Source of the DNA: Bradyrhizobium sp. CB82
GTDB taxonomy: Bacteria > Pseudomonadota > Alphaproteobacteria > Rhizobiales > Xanthobacteraceae
Reading direction: 5' to 3'
Assembly: GCF_029714405.1 (NCBI RefSeq)
Contig: NZ_CP121650.1
Coordinates: 4,779,001-4,843,000, forward strand
Length of the DNA stretch: 64,000 bases
Below are positions 16,999-25,337 of this stretch, piece by piece. The position numbers and the translations under genes are program-made. How positions within the stretch are numbered: the stretch's first letter is position 1; every line of letters starts with the position of its first letter. The notes beneath the pieces are model-generated. The model did no database searches, had not been told where the DNA came from, and worked only from the letters and a program-made list of their open reading frames with translations.

Positions 16999-18180
16999 CT
17001 AGACGCTCCAGGGTAGACGGATGGTGGCGCTCGCGGTCGCCGCGATGCCTTCCTCGCGGCCGGTGAAGCCGAGCCGCTCGCTGGTCGTTGCCTTCACCGC
17101 CACACGCGAGATGTCGACACCGGAAATTTCAGCGATCCGCGCGCGCATGGTGTCGCGCAAGGGGCCGATCTTCGGCCGCTCGCAGATCATCGTCACCTCG
17201 AGATTGGCGACGCGGCCGCCGCGCGCCGCGACGCGCTCGATCGCGTATTTCAGGAATTGATCGGAGGAGGCGCCCTTCCACTTGGGATCGCTCGGCGGAA
17301 AGTGCGAGCCGATGTCGCCGTCGGCGAGCGCGCCGAGGATGGCATCGACCAGCGCGTGCAGACCGACATCGCCGTCGGAATGGGCCAGGAAACCCTTGCT
17401 GTGCGGCACGCGCACGCCGCAGATCATGACGTGGTCGCCTTCGCCGAAGGCGTGCACATCGTAGCCGGTCCCGGTCCTGATGTCGCCGAGCTGGCTGGCG
17501 AGGCGCGCTTCCTCGCGGACGAAGTCTTCGGGGGTGGTGAGCTTCATGTTTGCAACATCGCCTTCAAAGGTTGCGACCGTCAATCCCGCCCATTCGGCGA
17601 TCGCCGCATCATCTGTGAAATCGGAGCGTCCCTCCTTCGCTGCGCGACGATGCGCGTCGAGGATGACGTCGAAACGAAAGGATTGCGGCGTCTGCGCGAT
17701 TCTGAGGCGCGCGCGGTCCGGCGTCGCCTCGATCTGCCCGGCCGCACCGATCAACTTGACGGTGTCGTTGACTGATATCGCGGGGATCGCGGCACCATGG
17801 AGGCTCGCGGCTTGGATCGCGCGGGAAATCAGGGCCAGCGAGACGAACGGCCGCGCCGCGTCGTGAATCAGCACGAGGTCCGGCTTGTGCGGAGCCAGCG
17901 CTTCGAGGCCGGCGAGCACGGAAGCCTGGCGCGTCGCGCCGCCGCTGGTCGGTGCCTCATGCCGCAGGCCTTTGACCGCCGCAGTGAACATCGCGCCGTC
18001 GTCGGGGTTCACGACCGGCTGTACAAGCGCGACGTCAGGGTGGTTGCTGAAGGATTCCATGGCGCGAAAGATCACTGGCACGCCGCCGACCGCGCGGTAT
18101 TGCTTCGGCCCACCCGCACCTGCGCGAAGCCCGCGCCCGGCCGCCACGAGAACAACTGCCGTCCGCTCTGATTTCGCCAT
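16999..18180 (-). CDS. ispDF: Bifunctional IspD/IspF enzyme of the MEP isoprenoid pathway
   Basis: 393 residues. The IspD part (about 1-230) has [20 protein letters not shown] and the cytidylyltransferase motifs [11 protein letters not shown] and TPQSFRFD. The IspF part (about 235-393) has [14 protein letters not shown], the zinc-binding [11 protein letters not shown] and [11 protein letters not shown]. It catalyses CDP-methylerythritol formation and then the cyclodiphosphate step. The fusion is typical of alphaproteobacteria. The ATG at 18178-18180 starts the conserved N-terminus. It is divergent from dusB. Confidence 0.97.
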   Translation of the reverse strand: MAKSERTAVVLVAAGRGLRAGAGGPKQYRAVGGVPVIFRAMESFSNHPDVALVQPVVNPDDGAMFTAAVKGLRHEAPTSGGATRQASVLAGLEALAPHKPDLVLIHDAARPFVSLALISRAIQAASLHGAAIPAISVNDTVKLIGAAGQIEATPDRARLRIAQTPQSFRFDVILDAHRRAAKEGRSDFTDDAAIAEWAGLTVATFEGDVANMKLTTPEDFVREEARLASQLGDIRTGTGYDVHAFGEGDHVMICGVRVPHSKGFLAHSDGDVGLHALVDAILGALADGDIGSHFPPSDPKWKGASSDQFLKYAIERVAARGGRVANLEVTMICERPKIGPLRDTMRARIAEISGVDISRVAVKATTSERLGFTGREEGIAATASATIRLPWSV

Positions 18181-18229
18181 AGCGCTGAAATACACAATTG
18201 ATAGTGATGATAGGGGCGAGGGGTGATCT

Positions 18230-18245
18230 TGGCATGCCTCTAGCA
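18230..18245 (+). promoter_or_regulatory. Sigma-54-like -24/-12 element upstream of dusB-ntrBC
   Basis: TGGCATGCCTCTAGCA matches the TGGCACG-N4-TTGCA consensus at 10 of its 12 defined positions, with GG and GC correctly spaced. It is 182 bp upstream of dusB. With two mismatches allowed, about five such matches are expected by chance in the window, so only its position makes it interesting. Confidence 0.3.
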
Positions 18246-18351
18246 CGGTCACCGCGGAAGAACAGCGGTGTTTGCCGGATTGTCAGCAACAGCTTTTTGC
18301 TGCACTGCACTTGAAAGATTGCGAGAACTGTCTAAACTGTAGGCATGACGC

Positions 18352-18380
18352 TTGACTGCACAAGAATTGTGCGCAAGATA
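18352..18380 (+). promoter_or_regulatory. dusB-ntrBC promoter with an NtrC-like dyad in the spacer
   Basis: A TTGACT -35 box (18352-18357) and an AAGATA -10-like box (18375-18380) are 17 bp apart. Between them lies TGCACAAGAATTGTGCG (18357-18373), a dyad GCACAA-GAA-TTGTGC. It agrees with the enteric NtrC consensus (TGCACCA-N3-TGGTGCA) at its half-site cores. An NtrC dimer bound here would block RNA polymerase, the classic autorepression arrangement. Confidence 0.5.
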
Positions 18381-18426
18381 GGTCTTGGCAGGCGCGATGA
18401 GGCGCCGCCTTTGAGACGAGACGTCC

Positions 18427-19461
18427 GTGACCGGCTCGGTAGGATTAGGCGCTAAGCCCTTGAGAATAGGCGATATTGATGTCGCCACCCCGGTCTTCCT
18501 GGCGCCCATGTCGGGGGTGACCGATTCCCCCTTCCGGCGGCTGGCCGCGGAACTTGGGGCGGGTCTCGTCGTGTCCGAAATGACCGCCAGCGACGAACTC
18601 GCCAATGGCCACAGGATGTCGCGACTGCGCTGCGAAGCGGCAGGCCTGGGGCCGCATGTGGTCCAGCTTGCCGGTTGCGAGGCGCACTGGATGGCGGAGG
18701 GCGCGCGGATCGCGGAAGCGGAAGGCGCCGACATCATCGACATCAACATGGGCTGCCCGGCTCGCCACGTCACCGGCGGCCAGTCCGGCTCGGCGCTGAT
18801 GCGCGACCTCGACCATGCCTTGCGCCTGATCGAGGCGACGATCGCGGCCGTGAAGGTTCCGGTCACGCTGAAGATGCGGCTCGGCTGGGACGATCGTAGC
18901 CGCAACGCGCCGGAGCTGGCGCAGCGGGCCGAGGCCGCCGGCGTCAAGCTTGTCACTGTGCATGGTCGCACGCGCTGCCAGTTCTACAAGGGCGAGGCCG
19001 ATTGGGATGCCGTGCGCGACGTTCGCGCGGCTATTTCGGTTCCGCTGGTCGTCAACGGCGACATCACCTCCTACGACAGGGCCATCGCGGCGCTCGAGGC
19101 CTCCGGCGCCGATGCCGTCATGATCGGGCGCGGCGCACAGGGCCGGCCCTGGCTGCCTGGTCAGATCGGCCGGCGCCTCCAGGGTGGAGCCGAGGAGGCC
19201 GCGCCCTCGCTCAGCGAGCAACTCCATTATGTCCGCACGCTCTATGAGGGCGTCTGCGATCTCTATGGCTTGCGCATCGGCCTCAGGCATGCGCGCAAAC
19301 ATCTCGGCTGGGCGCTCGACGCCGCAGCCAGTCTCAGCCGCGCGCCGACCGAAAAGCTGAAGGCCTGGCGCCAGAAGATCCTCACATCTGAGGATCCGCA
19401 CGCGGTTCATCGTTCACTGCAAGATGCCTTCGACGACTTCGCATGGAGCGCTGCTGCATGA
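18427..19461 (+). CDS. dusB: tRNA-dihydrouridine synthase (NifR3/DusB)
   Basis: 344 residues from a GTG start. The FMN-binding TIM barrel is shown by [18 protein letters not shown] and the catalytic-cysteine segment [28 protein letters not shown] and [11 protein letters not shown] are also present. It reduces uridines in the tRNA D-loop. In alphaproteobacteria it is the first gene of the nifR3-ntrB-ntrC operon, as here; its last codons overlap the ntrB start (ATGA). The 246 bp upstream carry the promoter elements listed separately. Confidence 0.95.
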   Translation: MTGSVGLGAKPLRIGDIDVATPVFLAPMSGVTDSPFRRLAAELGAGLVVSEMTASDELANGHRMSRLRCEAAGLGPHVVQLAGCEAHWMAEGARIAEAEGADIIDINMGCPARHVTGGQSGSALMRDLDHALRLIEATIAAVKVPVTLKMRLGWDDRSRNAPELAQRAEAAGVKLVTVHGRTRCQFYKGEADWDAVRDVRAAISVPLVVNGDITSYDRAIAALEASGADAVMIGRGAQGRPWLPGQIGRRLQGGAEEAAPSLSEQLHYVRTLYEGVCDLYGLRIGLRHARKHLGWALDAAASLSRAPTEKLKAWRQKILTSEDPHAVHRSLQDAFDDFAWSAAA

Positions 19462-20633
19462 GCTCAGCCGCTGAACATCGTCGACCGCTTTCCTCCGACA
19501 GCGATGCGATCCTGAACGCGCTGCCGAACCCCGTGCTGCTGATCGGCCCCGACGGCAAGATCATCGACGCCAATATTGCGACCGAGGCGTTCTTCGAGAT
19601 CTCGACGCAGTTCCTCAAGCGCCAATTCCTGCGGGAGCTGGTACCGTTCGGCAGCCCGCTACTGGCGCTGATCGACCAGGTGCGCTCGTTGAATTCGCCG
19701 GTCAACGAATACAAGGTCGATCTCGGCACGCCGCGCATGGGCGGCGACCGCCAGGTCGATCTGCATGTGGCCCCGCTCACCGAGCGGCCCGGCCACATCG
19801 TGGTGATGCTCCAGGAGCGCACCATCGCCGACAAGATGGATCGGCAGCTCACCCATCGCAGCGCCGCACGCTCGGTGATCGCACTCGCTGCGATGCTCGC
19901 GCATGAGATCAAGAACCCGCTCTCCGGCATCCGCGGCGCCGCCCAGCTCCTCGAGCAGCAGGCCTCCTCGGAAGACCGCATGCTGACGCGGCTGATCTGC
20001 GACGAGGCTGACCGCATCGTCACGCTGGTCGACCGCATGGAAGTGTTTGGCGACGAACGGCCCGTCGTGCGCGGTCCGGTCAACATCCATTCCGTGCTCG
20101 ACCACGTGAAGCGGCTCGCGCAATCCGGCTTTGCCCGCAACATCCGCTTCATCGAAGACTACGATCCCTCGCTGCCGCCGGTGCTCGCCAACCAGGATCA
20201 GCTCATACAGGTATTCCTCAATCTGGTGAAGAACGCCGCGGAAGCCCTGATCGACGTGCCCGACGCCGAGATCCAGCTCACCACCGCCTTCCGTCCCGGC
20301 GTGCGCCTGTCGGTGCCCGGTCAAAAATCCCGGGTATCACTACCGCTTGAATTCTGCGTCAAGGACAACGGACCGGGCGTGCCGGACGATCTTCTGCCCA
20401 ACCTGTTCGATCCCTTCGTGACCACCAAGCAGACCGGCAGCGGTCTTGGTCTTGCGCTGGTCGCCAAAATCATCGGGGATCACGGTGGCATCATCGAATG
20501 CGAGTCTCAGCCGCGCAAGACCACTTTCCGCGTACTGATGCCGATGTACTCGACCTCCATCAAACACACCGATCAAAGCAGTCGCGCCGACTCAGCCGGG
20601 AAGCCGTCGCCTGCGTCACAGGGGGCAAAATGA
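19458..20633 (+). CDS. ntrB: Nitrogen regulation sensor kinase NtrB
   Basis: 391 residues, cytoplasmic, no membrane segment. Domains are a PAS domain (about 15-115: [20 protein letters not shown]), the HisKA phosphoacceptor box ([19 protein letters not shown]) and the HATPase_c boxes ([29 protein letters not shown]). NtrB phosphorylates NtrC when nitrogen is short and is switched by the PII protein to phosphatase. The ATG at 19458 overlaps the dusB stop; an alternative ATG at 19443 is five codons earlier. ntrC follows after 9 bp. Confidence 0.97.
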   Translation: MSSAAEHRRPLSSDSDAILNALPNPVLLIGPDGKIIDANIATEAFFEISTQFLKRQFLRELVPFGSPLLALIDQVRSLNSPVNEYKVDLGTPRMGGDRQVDLHVAPLTERPGHIVVMLQERTIADKMDRQLTHRSAARSVIALAAMLAHEIKNPLSGIRGAAQLLEQQASSEDRMLTRLICDEADRIVTLVDRMEVFGDERPVVRGPVNIHSVLDHVKRLAQSGFARNIRFIEDYDPSLPPVLANQDQLIQVFLNLVKNAAEALIDVPDAEIQLTTAFRPGVRLSVPGQKSRVSLPLEFCVKDNGPGVPDDLLPNLFDPFVTTKQTGSGLGLALVAKIIGDHGGIIECESQPRKTTFRVLMPMYSTSIKHTDQSSRADSAGKPSPASQGAK

Positions 20634-20642
20634 GGATTAAAT

Positions 20643-22085
20643 ATGCCCGTAGGTAGCATTCTCGTTGCCGATGACGACACCGCCATCCGCACGGTTCTCA
20701 ATCAGGCACTTTCCCGGGCTGGCTATGAAGTCAGGCTGACCGGCAACGCCGCGACGCTATGGCGCTGGGTCAGCCAGGGCGAGGGCGATCTCGTCATCAC
20801 CGACGTGGTGATGCCGGATGAAAACGCCTTCGACCTTTTGCCGCGGATCAAGAAGATGCGGCCGAATCTGCCGGTCATCGTGATGAGCGCGCAGAACACG
20901 TTCATGACGGCGATCCGGGCCTCCGAGCGGGGGGCCTACGAATATCTGCCGAAGCCCTTCGACCTGAAGGAGCTGATCGCGATCGTCGGGCGGGCGCTGG
21001 CCGAGCCGAAGGAGCGGACGTCAAGCCCGGACGAAGACGCCGAGATGGAAGCGATCCCGCTCGTCGGCCGCTCGCCGGCGATGCAGGAGATCTACCGCGT
21101 GCTGGCGCGGCTGATGCAGACTGATCTGACCGTGATGATCACGGGCGAATCCGGCACCGGCAAGGAACTGGTGGCGCGCGCGCTGCACGACTACGGCAAG
21201 CGCCGCAACGGTCCGTTCGTCGCCGTCAACATGGCGGCGATCCCGCGCGACCTCATTGAATCCGAACTGTTCGGCCATGAGCGCGGTGCGTTCACCGGCG
21301 CCAACACCCGTGCCTCCGGCCGTTTCGAGCAGGCCGAGGGCGGTACGCTGTTCCTCGACGAGATCGGTGACATGCCGATGGAAGCACAGACGCGCCTGTT
21401 GCGCGTGCTCCAACAGGGCGAATACACCACCGTCGGCGGCCGCACTCCGATCAAGACCGATGTGCGGATCGTCGCCGCCTCCAACAAGGACCTGCGTGTC
21501 CTGATCCAGCAGGGGCTGTTCCGCGAGGACCTGTTCTTCCGTCTCAATGTCGTGCCGCTGCGGCTACCGCCGCTGCGCGAACGCATCGAGGATCTGCCCG
21601 ATCTGGTGCGTCACTTCTTTGCGCTCGCCGAGAAGGATGGCCTGCCGCCAAAGAAGCTCGATGCACTGGCCCTCGAACGGCTGAAGCAGCATCGCTGGCC
21701 CGGCAACGTCCGCGAGCTGGAAAACCTCGCACGACGTCTCGCCGCGCTCTATCCACAGGACGTGATCACCGCGTCCGTCATCGACGGCGAGCTCGCGCCG
21801 CCCTCGGTTAGCCCGGGAGCCGCCGTCCAGCAAGGCGTCGACAATCTCGGCGGAGCTGTGGAGGCGTATCTGTCCACGCACTTCCAGGGCTTCCCCAACG
21901 GCATGCCGCCGCCTGGCCTCTATCACCGCATCCTCAAGGAGATCGAGGTCCCGCTGCTCACTGCAGCCCTCGCCGCCACCCGCGGCAACCAGATCCGCGC
22001 TGCGGATCTGCTCGGTCTCAACCGCAATACGCTGCGCAAGAAGATCCGGGATCTGGACATCCAGGTCTATCGGAGCGGGGGATAG
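20643..22085 (+). CDS. ntrC: Nitrogen regulation response regulator NtrC (sigma-54 activator)
   Basis: 480 residues. The receiver domain has the acidic pocket DDD (10-12) and phosphoacceptor D54 ([10 protein letters not shown]). The AAA+ domain has Walker [12 protein letters not shown], the sigma-54-contacting loop GAFTGA and Walker [13 protein letters not shown]. The C-terminal Fis-type helix-turn-helix is [16 protein letters not shown]. It activates nitrogen-scavenging genes from -24/-12 promoters. The last 87 bp of the gene (21999-22085) are repeated in diverged form at 22598-22684. Confidence 0.97.
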   Translation: MPVGSILVADDDTAIRTVLNQALSRAGYEVRLTGNAATLWRWVSQGEGDLVITDVVMPDENAFDLLPRIKKMRPNLPVIVMSAQNTFMTAIRASERGAYEYLPKPFDLKELIAIVGRALAEPKERTSSPDEDAEMEAIPLVGRSPAMQEIYRVLARLMQTDLTVMITGESGTGKELVARALHDYGKRRNGPFVAVNMAAIPRDLIESELFGHERGAFTGANTRASGRFEQAEGGTLFLDEIGDMPMEAQTRLLRVLQQGEYTTVGGRTPIKTDVRIVAASNKDLRVLIQQGLFREDLFFRLNVVPLRLPPLRERIEDLPDLVRHFFALAEKDGLPPKKLDALALERLKQHRWPGNVRELENLARRLAALYPQDVITASVIDGELAPPSVSPGAAVQQGVDNLGGAVEAYLSTHFQGFPNGMPPPGLYHRILKEIEVPLLTAALAATRGNQIRAADLLGLNRNTLRKKIRDLDIQVYRSGG

Positions 22086-22223
22086 GGTCCTCGGATGTCA
22101 CTCCGGGGGCGTCTCGTGAAGCGGCGCCCGCGGAATCTCGAAATTCCACTCGTCGAAAGGCCGCCCCAGCGTTGTTTGGGCAGGCCCATCCGCATGCGGT
22201 TCCGTCGGCGTGTCACAAGAATT

Positions 22224-22239
22224 TGGCACAGTTCGTGCA
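22224..22239 (+). promoter_or_regulatory. Candidate sigma-54 promoter just downstream of ntrC
   Basis: TGGCACAGTTCGTGCA has a perfect -24 half (TGGCAC), the right spacing and a -12 GC. It matches 10 of the 12 consensus positions. It lies 139 bp after the ntrC stop and points towards the terminator-like hairpin at 22276-22307 and the small gene at 22400. Transcription would begin near 22250. Confidence 0.5.
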
Positions 22240-22249
22240 AAACAATGCT

Positions 22250-22307
22250 AGCCCGGGATTTTGTTGTTTCCCTACCGGGGATGGAGCAGTGGCTCCCCGC
22301 ATTTTTT
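22250..22307 (+). ncRNA. Possible sigma-54-dependent small RNA downstream of ntrC
   Basis: The candidate promoter at 22224-22239 would start an RNA near 22250. A GC-rich hairpin followed by six T's would end it near 22307, giving about 58 nt. The first half contains an unstructured U-rich stretch (TTTTGTTGTTTCCCT), which would suit Hfq binding. The layout recalls nitrogen-controlled rhizobial sRNAs, but no homology was established. The RNA could also be the leader of the small gene at 22400 with attenuation at the hairpin. Confidence 0.35.
22276..22307 (+). terminator. Intrinsic-terminator-like hairpin with T6
   Basis: The stem CGGGGA/TCCCCG (22276-22281 with 22294-22299) has a 12-base loop and is followed by CATTTTTT. 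It could end transcription of ntrC or of the proposed small RNA. A further GC-rich hairpin (GGGCGCT ... AGGCGCCC) lies just after it. Confidence 0.5.
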
Positions 22308-22399
22308 CGGGCGGGGGGCGCTCTCGCTAGGCGCCCGAATTTCTCGTGCGCAAGCAGAATCTCGTTAGTCCCAGCCGCGTTCTCGTCGGAGCTAGCATC

Positions 22400-22594
22400 A
22401 TGACCGCAGAGGAATGCCAGGAACTCGCAAGCCACTATAAAAGCCTGTCGCGGGCCACCGATATTTCCAAGGACCGCGCTTTCCTAATGCAAAATATCGC
22501 GAGGAGCTTTTCCGGCTTGGCTACTCAATTGGACAGGCTTGCCGCACTCGTGAGAGACGAAGCTAGGTCACCCGAGAGGGACACGGCAAGATAA
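22400..22594 (+). CDS. Small helical hypothetical protein between ntrC and ntrY
   Basis: 64 residues. The sequence is all-helical in appearance and charged (CQELASHYKSLSRATD, then FSGLATQLDRLAALVRDEA). It has no signal peptide or membrane segment and one cysteine. Similar short proteins occur in Bradyrhizobium, from memory. It lies downstream of the candidate sigma-54 promoter, so nitrogen control is possible. Its stop codon is 3 bp before the duplicated ntrC tail, so the gene may have arrived with whatever event made the duplication. Function unknown. Confidence 0.6.
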   Translation: MTAEECQELASHYKSLSRATDISKDRAFLMQNIARSFSGLATQLDRLAALVRDEARSPERDTAR

Positions 22595-22597
22595 GCC

Positions 22598-22684
22598 GCC
22601 GCGGACCTGCTCGGTCTCAACCGCAATACGCTGCGCAAGAAGATCCGGGATCTGGGTATCCTGGTCGATCGGAGCGGAGGCTGA
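22598..22684 (+). repeat. Second, diverged copy of the ntrC 3' end
   Basis: These 87 bp align without gaps to 21999-22085 (ntrC C-terminus), 77 of 87 bases identical. The frame is kept: it reads [20 protein letters not shown] through RSGG and a TGA stop. Differences include synonymous ones in the first codons. No start or upstream coding part exists, so it is an orphan tail. It marks an ancient insertion, partial duplication or gene conversion at the end of ntrC. Confidence 0.9.
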
Positions 22685-22860
22685 TCAAAGTCGCAGCTGC
22701 GTACGCCAGATTGGCTTGAGGGCTTCAAGGCTCAACAGGACGGCTGCGGCCGCGGCAAGTGTCACGAGTACATCATCGCCATGGAACCTGCTGGGGCGGC
22801 GCTTGGCCGCGGGTGGCGACTGTTGTGGATGCGCGGCTCCGACGCGGTTGGGATGCCGCG

Positions 22861-22920
22861 GAATTGTCGCAATTCGGCAACAATGTGATATGAATGCATC
22901 AGTATCCGTGATCCACGGAT
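22861..22920. promoter_or_regulatory. Two perfect palindromes upstream of ntrY
   Basis: GAATTG-TCG-CAATTC (22861-22875) and ATCCGTG-ATC-CACGGAT (22904-22920) lie within 90 bp of the ntrY start. Either could be an operator. The preceding region 22685-22860 has no other recognisable feature. Confidence 0.4.
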
Positions 22921-22947
22921 CCCGTTTTCAGCATCACCATTGCCGGA

Positions 22948-25320
22948 ATGACCAGCGCAGACACTTCGGCTACCTCGGCCGCAGCCTTTGAGACGTCGCC
23001 AGCAGATGAGCCCAAGCGCGGCTTCTTGCGGCGCTGGCTGGCGCCGTTTGCGGTCGGCCTGGCGCTGCTGTCGGCCTTCCTGACCTTCGTGATCCTCACC
23101 GGCCTGACACGGATCGAGCCGACGCAGGATGTCGTCAGGTCGTTCCTGATGATCAACGCCGGCACCATCCTGCTCCTCGTCGGCATCATCGTCCACGAGA
23201 TCTGGCAGATGATCCAGGCGCGCCGGCGCGGGCGGGCGGCGGCGCGGCTGCACTTCCAGATCGTGGGGCTGTTTTCGGTGATCGCGGTACTGCCGGCGGT
23301 GCTGGTCGCGATCGTCGCCAACGTCACCATCGAACGCGGCCTCGACCGGCTGTTCTCCGGGCCGACCAAGGAGGTGATCCAGAACTCGCTGACGATTGCG
23401 CTCGCCTATATGCAGGACCACGCGCAGCTCATTCGCGGCGACATTCTGGGAATGGCGAACGACATCGCGCACGCCCGACCTCTCTACGACCAGGACCGGC
23501 GGTCGTTTCGCGAGCTGCTGACGGCGAGCGCAAGCTCCCGGAACCTGCCGGGGGCGATGATCATCGACAAGGATACCAACATCCTGGAATCGGCCGATAC
23601 CGGCATCCGGCTCGCCTATTCGCCTCCGGCGCCGGACTTCCTCAGCAATGTCGGTGAGAGCGAGCCGGAGATCGCCGTCCTGCCCGAAAACAACTACGTG
23701 GCGGCCGTGATCCGGCTCCGCGCCTTCAACGACACCTTCCTCTATGTCGCCCGTCAGCTCGACCCTCGCGTCGTGGCGCAGGTCAAGCAGACCCAGCTGG
23801 GCGTCGCCGAATATGCGCAGATCGAATCGCGCAGGCTGGGCATCCAGGTCGCGTTCGCGCTGATGTTCGCGGTCATCGCGCTGACCATCCTGATGGCCTC
23901 GGTGCTGATCGGGCTGAACTTCGCCAATTGGCTGGTGGCGCCGATCAGGCGGCTGATGAACGCAGCCCATACCGTTTCGACCGGCGACCTCCATGTCCAG
24001 GTCCCCGTGCACAAATCCGAAGGCGATCTTGCCCAGCTCGGCGAGACCTTCAACAAGATGACCCAGGAGCTGCGCAGCCAGCGCGACGAGCTGGTCAGCG
24101 CCAGCGACCTGATCGACAGCCGCCGCCGCTTTATCGAGGCCGTGCTGTCCTCGGCCTCCGCCGGCATCATCGGCGTCGATGCCTCCGGCAGCGTCGGCAT
24201 CCTGAACCGGTCTGCGGAGAAGCTGATCGGGCACGCCGAGTCCGAGACGCTCGGCCATCCCTTGTCGGAAGTGCTGCCCGAGCTCGACGACATGATGAAG
24301 ACCGCGCGGGAAGGCACCCAGCGGCTCGTGCAGGGCCAGATCACCATCATGCGCGACGCTCAGGAGCGCAACCTGTCGGTCCGCGTCAGCGCGGAGAAGA
24401 CCAGCCAGCCGCGCGACAGCTATATCATCACGCTCGACGACATCACCGAGCTCGTCTCGGCGCAGCGCACCTCGGCCTGGGGCGACGTGGCGCGCCGTAT
24501 TGCCCACGAGATCAAGAACCCGCTGACGCCGATCCAGCTCTCCGCCGAGCGCATCCGCCGCAAATTCGGCAAGACCATCACGGAAGAAAAGGACAAGTCG
24601 GTGTTCGACCAGTGCACCGACACCATCGTGCGCCAGGTCGACGACATCCGCCGCATGGTCGACGAGTTCTCGCGCTTTGCACGCATGCCAAAACCCGTGA
24701 TGGAAGGCGAGGACGTCGTCGATACCGTGCGGCAGGCTGTGTTCCTGATGAAGGTCGCGCATCCCGAGTTCGACATCGAGACGACATTCAAGGAAGACCC
24801 GCTGCGCGCGCAGTTCGACCGCCGGCTGATCTCGCAGGCCGTCACCAACATCGTCAAGAACGCGACGGAAGCAATCGAGCAGGTGCCACCGGAAGAGCTC
24901 GGCAAGGGCCGCATCGACGTCGTGGTCTCGCGTGAAGACCAGGACGTGCTGATCGACGTCGTCGACAACGGTATCGGCCTGCCCAAGGTCGCGCGCTCGC
25001 GGCTGCTCGAGCCCTACGTCACGACGCGGGCCAAGGGCACCGGCCTCGGGCTTGCGATCGTCGGCCGCGTCCTGGAGGACCATGGCGGGCGCATCGAATT
25101 GAAGGATGCCTCCGACTTCCGGGAAGGCCAGCGCGGCGCCTGGATGCGGATGCGTTTTGCCATCTCGGGCCATGCCAACACCATCGAGGTGAAAGCCGCG
25201 GCCCAAAATAACCAGGAAACAACCAAAGAACCGGACACAAAGGTGCCGGCCGCCGAAACCAAAGAGCCGGCAGAAAAGACTAATGATGCAACAAGAATCG
25301 AAGCCTCAACAGGCAACTGA
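22948..25320 (+). CDS. ntrY: Nitrogen regulation sensor kinase NtrY
   Basis: 790 residues, membrane-bound. Three N-terminal transmembrane helices lie within about residues 30-135. A periplasmic region of about 150 residues and a further helix (about 290-315) follow, then HAMP (WLVAPIRRLMNAAHTVSTGD), PAS (VLSSASAGIIGVDASGSVGI) and HisKA ([20 protein letters not shown]). HATPase_c boxes are VDNGIGLP and GTGLGLAIVGRVLEDHGG. The C-terminal tail of about 45 residues is Glu/Lys/Thr-rich and probably disordered. It pairs with NtrX, 17 bp downstream, in nitrogen and redox-linked control. Confidence 0.96.
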   Translation: MTSADTSATSAAAFETSPADEPKRGFLRRWLAPFAVGLALLSAFLTFVILTGLTRIEPTQDVVRSFLMINAGTILLLVGIIVHEIWQMIQARRRGRAAARLHFQIVGLFSVIAVLPAVLVAIVANVTIERGLDRLFSGPTKEVIQNSLTIALAYMQDHAQLIRGDILGMANDIAHARPLYDQDRRSFRELLTASASSRNLPGAMIIDKDTNILESADTGIRLAYSPPAPDFLSNVGESEPEIAVLPENNYVAAVIRLRAFNDTFLYVARQLDPRVVAQVKQTQLGVAEYAQIESRRLGIQVAFALMFAVIALTILMASVLIGLNFANWLVAPIRRLMNAAHTVSTGDLHVQVPVHKSEGDLAQLGETFNKMTQELRSQRDELVSASDLIDSRRRFIEAVLSSASAGIIGVDASGSVGILNRSAEKLIGHAESETLGHPLSEVLPELDDMMKTAREGTQRLVQGQITIMRDAQERNLSVRVSAEKTSQPRDSYIITLDDITELVSAQRTSAWGDVARRIAHEIKNPLTPIQLSAERIRRKFGKTITEEKDKSVFDQCTDTIVRQVDDIRRMVDEFSRFARMPKPVMEGEDVVDTVRQAVFLMKVAHPEFDIETTFKEDPLRAQFDRRLISQAVTNIVKNATEAIEQVPPEELGKGRIDVVVSREDQDVLIDVVDNGIGLPKVARSRLLEPYVTTRAKGTGLGLAIVGRVLEDHGGRIELKDASDFREGQRGAWMRMRFAISGHANTIEVKAAAQNNQETTKEPDTKVPAAETKEPAEKTNDATRIEASTGN

Positions 25321-25337
25321 CAGAGCGGGCGCGATCC

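Noticed and set aside
22762..25206. An 814-codon open frame antisense to ntrY
   Set aside because: Composition is that of an antisense shadow; ntrY has full kinase motifs.
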